In this document: positions 61,588 through 64,000 of the stretch, in pieces
How the letters are laid out: the number at the start of each line of letters is the position of its first letter
Numbering within the stretch: the first letter of the stretch is position 1
Source of the DNA: Platanthera guangdongensis
Taxonomy: Eukaryota > Streptophyta > Magnoliopsida > Asparagales > Orchidaceae
Direction: 5' to 3'
Assembly (NCBI GenBank): GCA_039583875.1
Contig: CM077147.1
Location: forward strand, 112,774,440 to 112,838,439
DNA length: 64,000 bases
The notes under the pieces: model-generated
Seen by the model: the letters and a program-made list of their open reading frames with translations, nothing else
The model's database searches: none
Told to the model about the DNA's origin: nothing
Translations under genes and position numbers: made by a program

Positions 61588-64000
61588 TGTAACGCCCCCG
61601 GTTTTTCGGTATTTATTTAATATTCTTTTGTGTTATGTTGACGTGTTTCCGGCTTGTGCCGCTGTTAGAGTACCTCGTTAGGTGTTCTTAGTGGTTGTAG
61701 CCTATTTGAAGGGTTCCCCAGCTAGCCGGAGTCGATTTTGGAGACTTGGCTGAGCGTCTCAGGGAATGCTTCTGCTTTGGCATCGAGAGGTGTTAGCCCG
61801 GGTAGGTGATCGCCGGATGTTGTTTTCGACTTCGCCGTTGTTTTCGTAGCTTGGGTGTCTAGCTATGGTGCGAGTTTTGTCGAATTTCGAGATCGTTTTT
61901 TTTCGCGTCGTTTCGACGGTTGCTTGTTAGCGAGTAGTACTTTCTTTTCTGTGCATGGCTTTACGTGGCCAAGCTCTGTGAGGCTTGTGCTAATTTTTGT
62001 ATCAGTTTATAAATTTGTGTGCTTGTGAACGCTTGGGCGCGGATAGTCATTTTATATAAGCGTATATATATATTTACGCATTTTAGTTAGGTGAGTGATT
62101 TAGGCGTGCCAGTGTATAAATGCATATGTGCACGTAAGTGTGAGGCTTTATAAATGCATATGTGCGGGTATGTACGGGTTGGTGCCATATATATATATAT
62201 TTATAAGCGTAGAATTATATGTGTATGAGTATATGAATAAGTAAATGTATATGTGTTAGTGTATATGTATGTGTATAAGTAGATGCATAGGTATAGGTAT
62301 GTATAAATGTGTACATGTATATAAGTATATATGTATAAATACTTAATTAAAATTTCATTTAGGTAATAGGATTTATATATATAGGATTTATTATTAGGTT
62401 AGGTCATTTCCTTCCCCTCAAACCTGGCGGCCTGCTCCTTGCGGATCGAGCGAAAGAGGCGGAAGCTTGGAAGTACTCCGACCGCCGTCTCCCTGCCCCG
62501 TAAATCTCGGAACTTTAGTTTGAGGCCGGATCCGAGCTCCTCTAGGCTAGACCTTCGTTCCAAGGTAACCTTTCGTGGGTTCACCATCCTTTTCTCCAAG
62601 CCTAGGGCTGCGGTTCCCTTGCTAAATAATGCCCAGTTTTTTTTCCAGGTTTTCATAGTTTGTTGCTTGCGGCCGGACCTGGTAGGAAGAACCTTGCTGG
62701 CCGAAGTTTTCAAAAAAACAAACCAAGGCAAGTGCACCCTTCGCCCTTGCCAAACAAATTCTAGGTTGTGTTCTTGGTTTGCTTAAATTCGGATCTATCT
62801 CGTTTAAGAATTTAGTCATGATAAAATTTGTTCAAAACCTCTTGGTTGCTGAATTGGTGGCCGGAAGGTTTCTTTAGATTGCGGTTCCTTTTCTTTTTGG
62901 ACTTGAGTCATGCCCAGATCTGTTAAGGATTGTAGCCTTGTTCTTGTTCAAATTCATTGGTTGTTAAAATTGCGACCGTAAGGAGTTTAGATTGTTTTTC
63001 CTTTTTTTTGGCTTTGAATCCTGCCCAAACCGAGTATATAGCATGAAGCATTGTTCTTTTCAATAAGATTGTTGTAGCTTTATATCATGTCCACTTCGAT
63101 TCATTTCTTGCATAACTTTAGATTCAAACCACGCAAATTAATTATTTATGTTTGGTAGCAAATTAATCGTATATATTTTGGTATTGAATTAATTATACAT
63201 GTTTTGGTGTCCAATTAATTGTTTATCTTTTGTGATCAAAGTAATTGTATCTGTTTAGTTGAGATCAAATTACTTGTTTACGTTTAATATCAAGTTATTG
63301 GTCAGGGTTTAGTATCAAGCTGCCTGCTGATTTTTTTTCATTTTATTTTGTGTCAAACCACTTGATTGGACAAATTGGATGTTTAGTCCACTGGTTTAAA
63401 AAGGGCTCTTAGGTGGGTGGCTCTAGATTGTTTAGGGTTCAGTGAGACTTCTTGATGGTACATGGAACCACCAGCAAGGGTCTTCTCGAGTCACTTAGTA
63501 CTGGAGTAGGATGCGGTTTTGGGGTGGGTCGGACCGATACCGTCACCCTTGTTCTATGTCTTGCCTTACTAAGACAGTATGGGATGTTTGGTTGAGTTGG
63601 ACTGATACCACCACCACAGCATCTAGAAGATAATTAGGCCTGATAGACTTGGTGGGACATGTTGCCACCAGCCTAGGCCCTTATTGATGATTTTGTCCAT
63701 CTCCAGTATTAGGTGATTCTTTCCGCTCTAGCTCTATGTTAGAATTTTATTATTTTACTAATCCTTCTTGCAGAGATTCTTGAAGCTTGGCTTCTTCCGT
63801 GCACTTGGTGCACCCCTTTTTACTCACTTTTGATGAGTATTTTCCTTTACTTGTTCACATTAATTTTTGTGGCTTAAGTTGCTAGCATTCAATTTTGGGC
63901 CTGGTAAGCCTTATGTAAATTCTCCCTTTTTTGAACCTATTTGTCTCATTTCCTTTTGATAATTTCCTTGCTGAGGTATTCTTCTTTTTGAATGCCTCAG
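61588..64000 (+). repeat. 3' LTR of the Tekay-like element, cut by the window end
   Basis: It aligns with 55104-57508 over its whole visible length, with scattered substitutions. About 690 bp remain outside the window, so the right TSD (expected ACTAG) cannot be read. Confidence 0.83.

Larger units (their letters stand above)
55104..64000 (+). mobile_element. Tekay/Del-like Ty3/gypsy chromovirus, internally deleted, right end beyond the window
   Basis: The LTR start TGTAACGCCCCCG recurs at 61588. Before the second copy lies GGGACGAAACTTTCTTTTAGGAGG, a familiar 3' signature of Tekay-type elements (positions 61559-61582). The PBS resembles tRNA-iMet (TTTGTATCAGAGGG, one mismatch). The internal region (58199-61587) is 3.4 kb and holds gag joined directly to the last codons of RNase H and integrase, so protease, RT and most of RNase H are missing. 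Several nonsense codons show it is dead. Confidence 0.85.

Overview
The window looks like repeat-rich nuclear DNA of a flowering plant, probably a eudicot. It holds no recognisable host gene, tRNA, rRNA or CRISPR array. Almost every base belongs to LTR retrotransposons of plant-specific lineages: Ty1/copia SIRE-like, another Ty1/copia element, Ty3/gypsy Tekay-like, and an Athila/Tat-like gypsy group. Boundaries were set from direct repeats, TG...CA ends, 5-bp target-site duplications (TSDs), primer binding sites (PBS) and polypurine tracts (PPT), all read by eye.

Layout. (1) 1-5523, minus strand: a short non-autonomous gypsy element. Its 3' LTR is cut by the window edge; it has a tRNA-Asp PBS and a decayed gag-like frame. 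(2) 5524-8816: unassigned AT-rich DNA. (3) 8817-55045, minus strand: an old SIRE-like copia 'host' element, about 11.9 kb once its insertions are removed (H). Three later insertions split it. (3a) 12380-35897, plus strand: a SIRE-like tandem array LTR-internal-LTR-internal-LTR (LTRs A, B, C) with one TSD pair, ATTCC. (3b) 42425-49876, plus strand: a young, nearly intact copia element with TSD ATAGG. (3c) 50991-54303, plus strand: a 3.3-kb solo gypsy LTR with TSD ATAAT. (4) 55104-64000, plus strand: a Tekay-like chromovirus that has lost PR-RT-RH and whose 3' LTR is cut by the window end.

How the parts work. The SIRE-like elements encode gag (two zinc knuckles), then PR-IN-RT-RNase H in one frame, then a third ORF (ORF3) downstream of pol. 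ORF3 has its own TATA-like promoter, conserved between diverged copies. It appears to combine a plant-transposon-associated domain, a Pro/Ser-rich linker and a helical region. Both tandem units share nine nonsense codons at identical positions. The middle LTR is a mosaic: its 5' half matches LTR C and its 3' half matches LTR A. This is the expected footprint of unequal crossing-over between the LTRs of one older, already dead insertion.

A second theme is that each LTR family is packed with its own short motif: CTCGAG palindromes (SIRE-like), GTCACGCCCGTGAC palindromes just upstream of the TATA box (both gypsy LTRs), and GCGGACTG (young copia). All percentages and counts are approximate hand comparisons.
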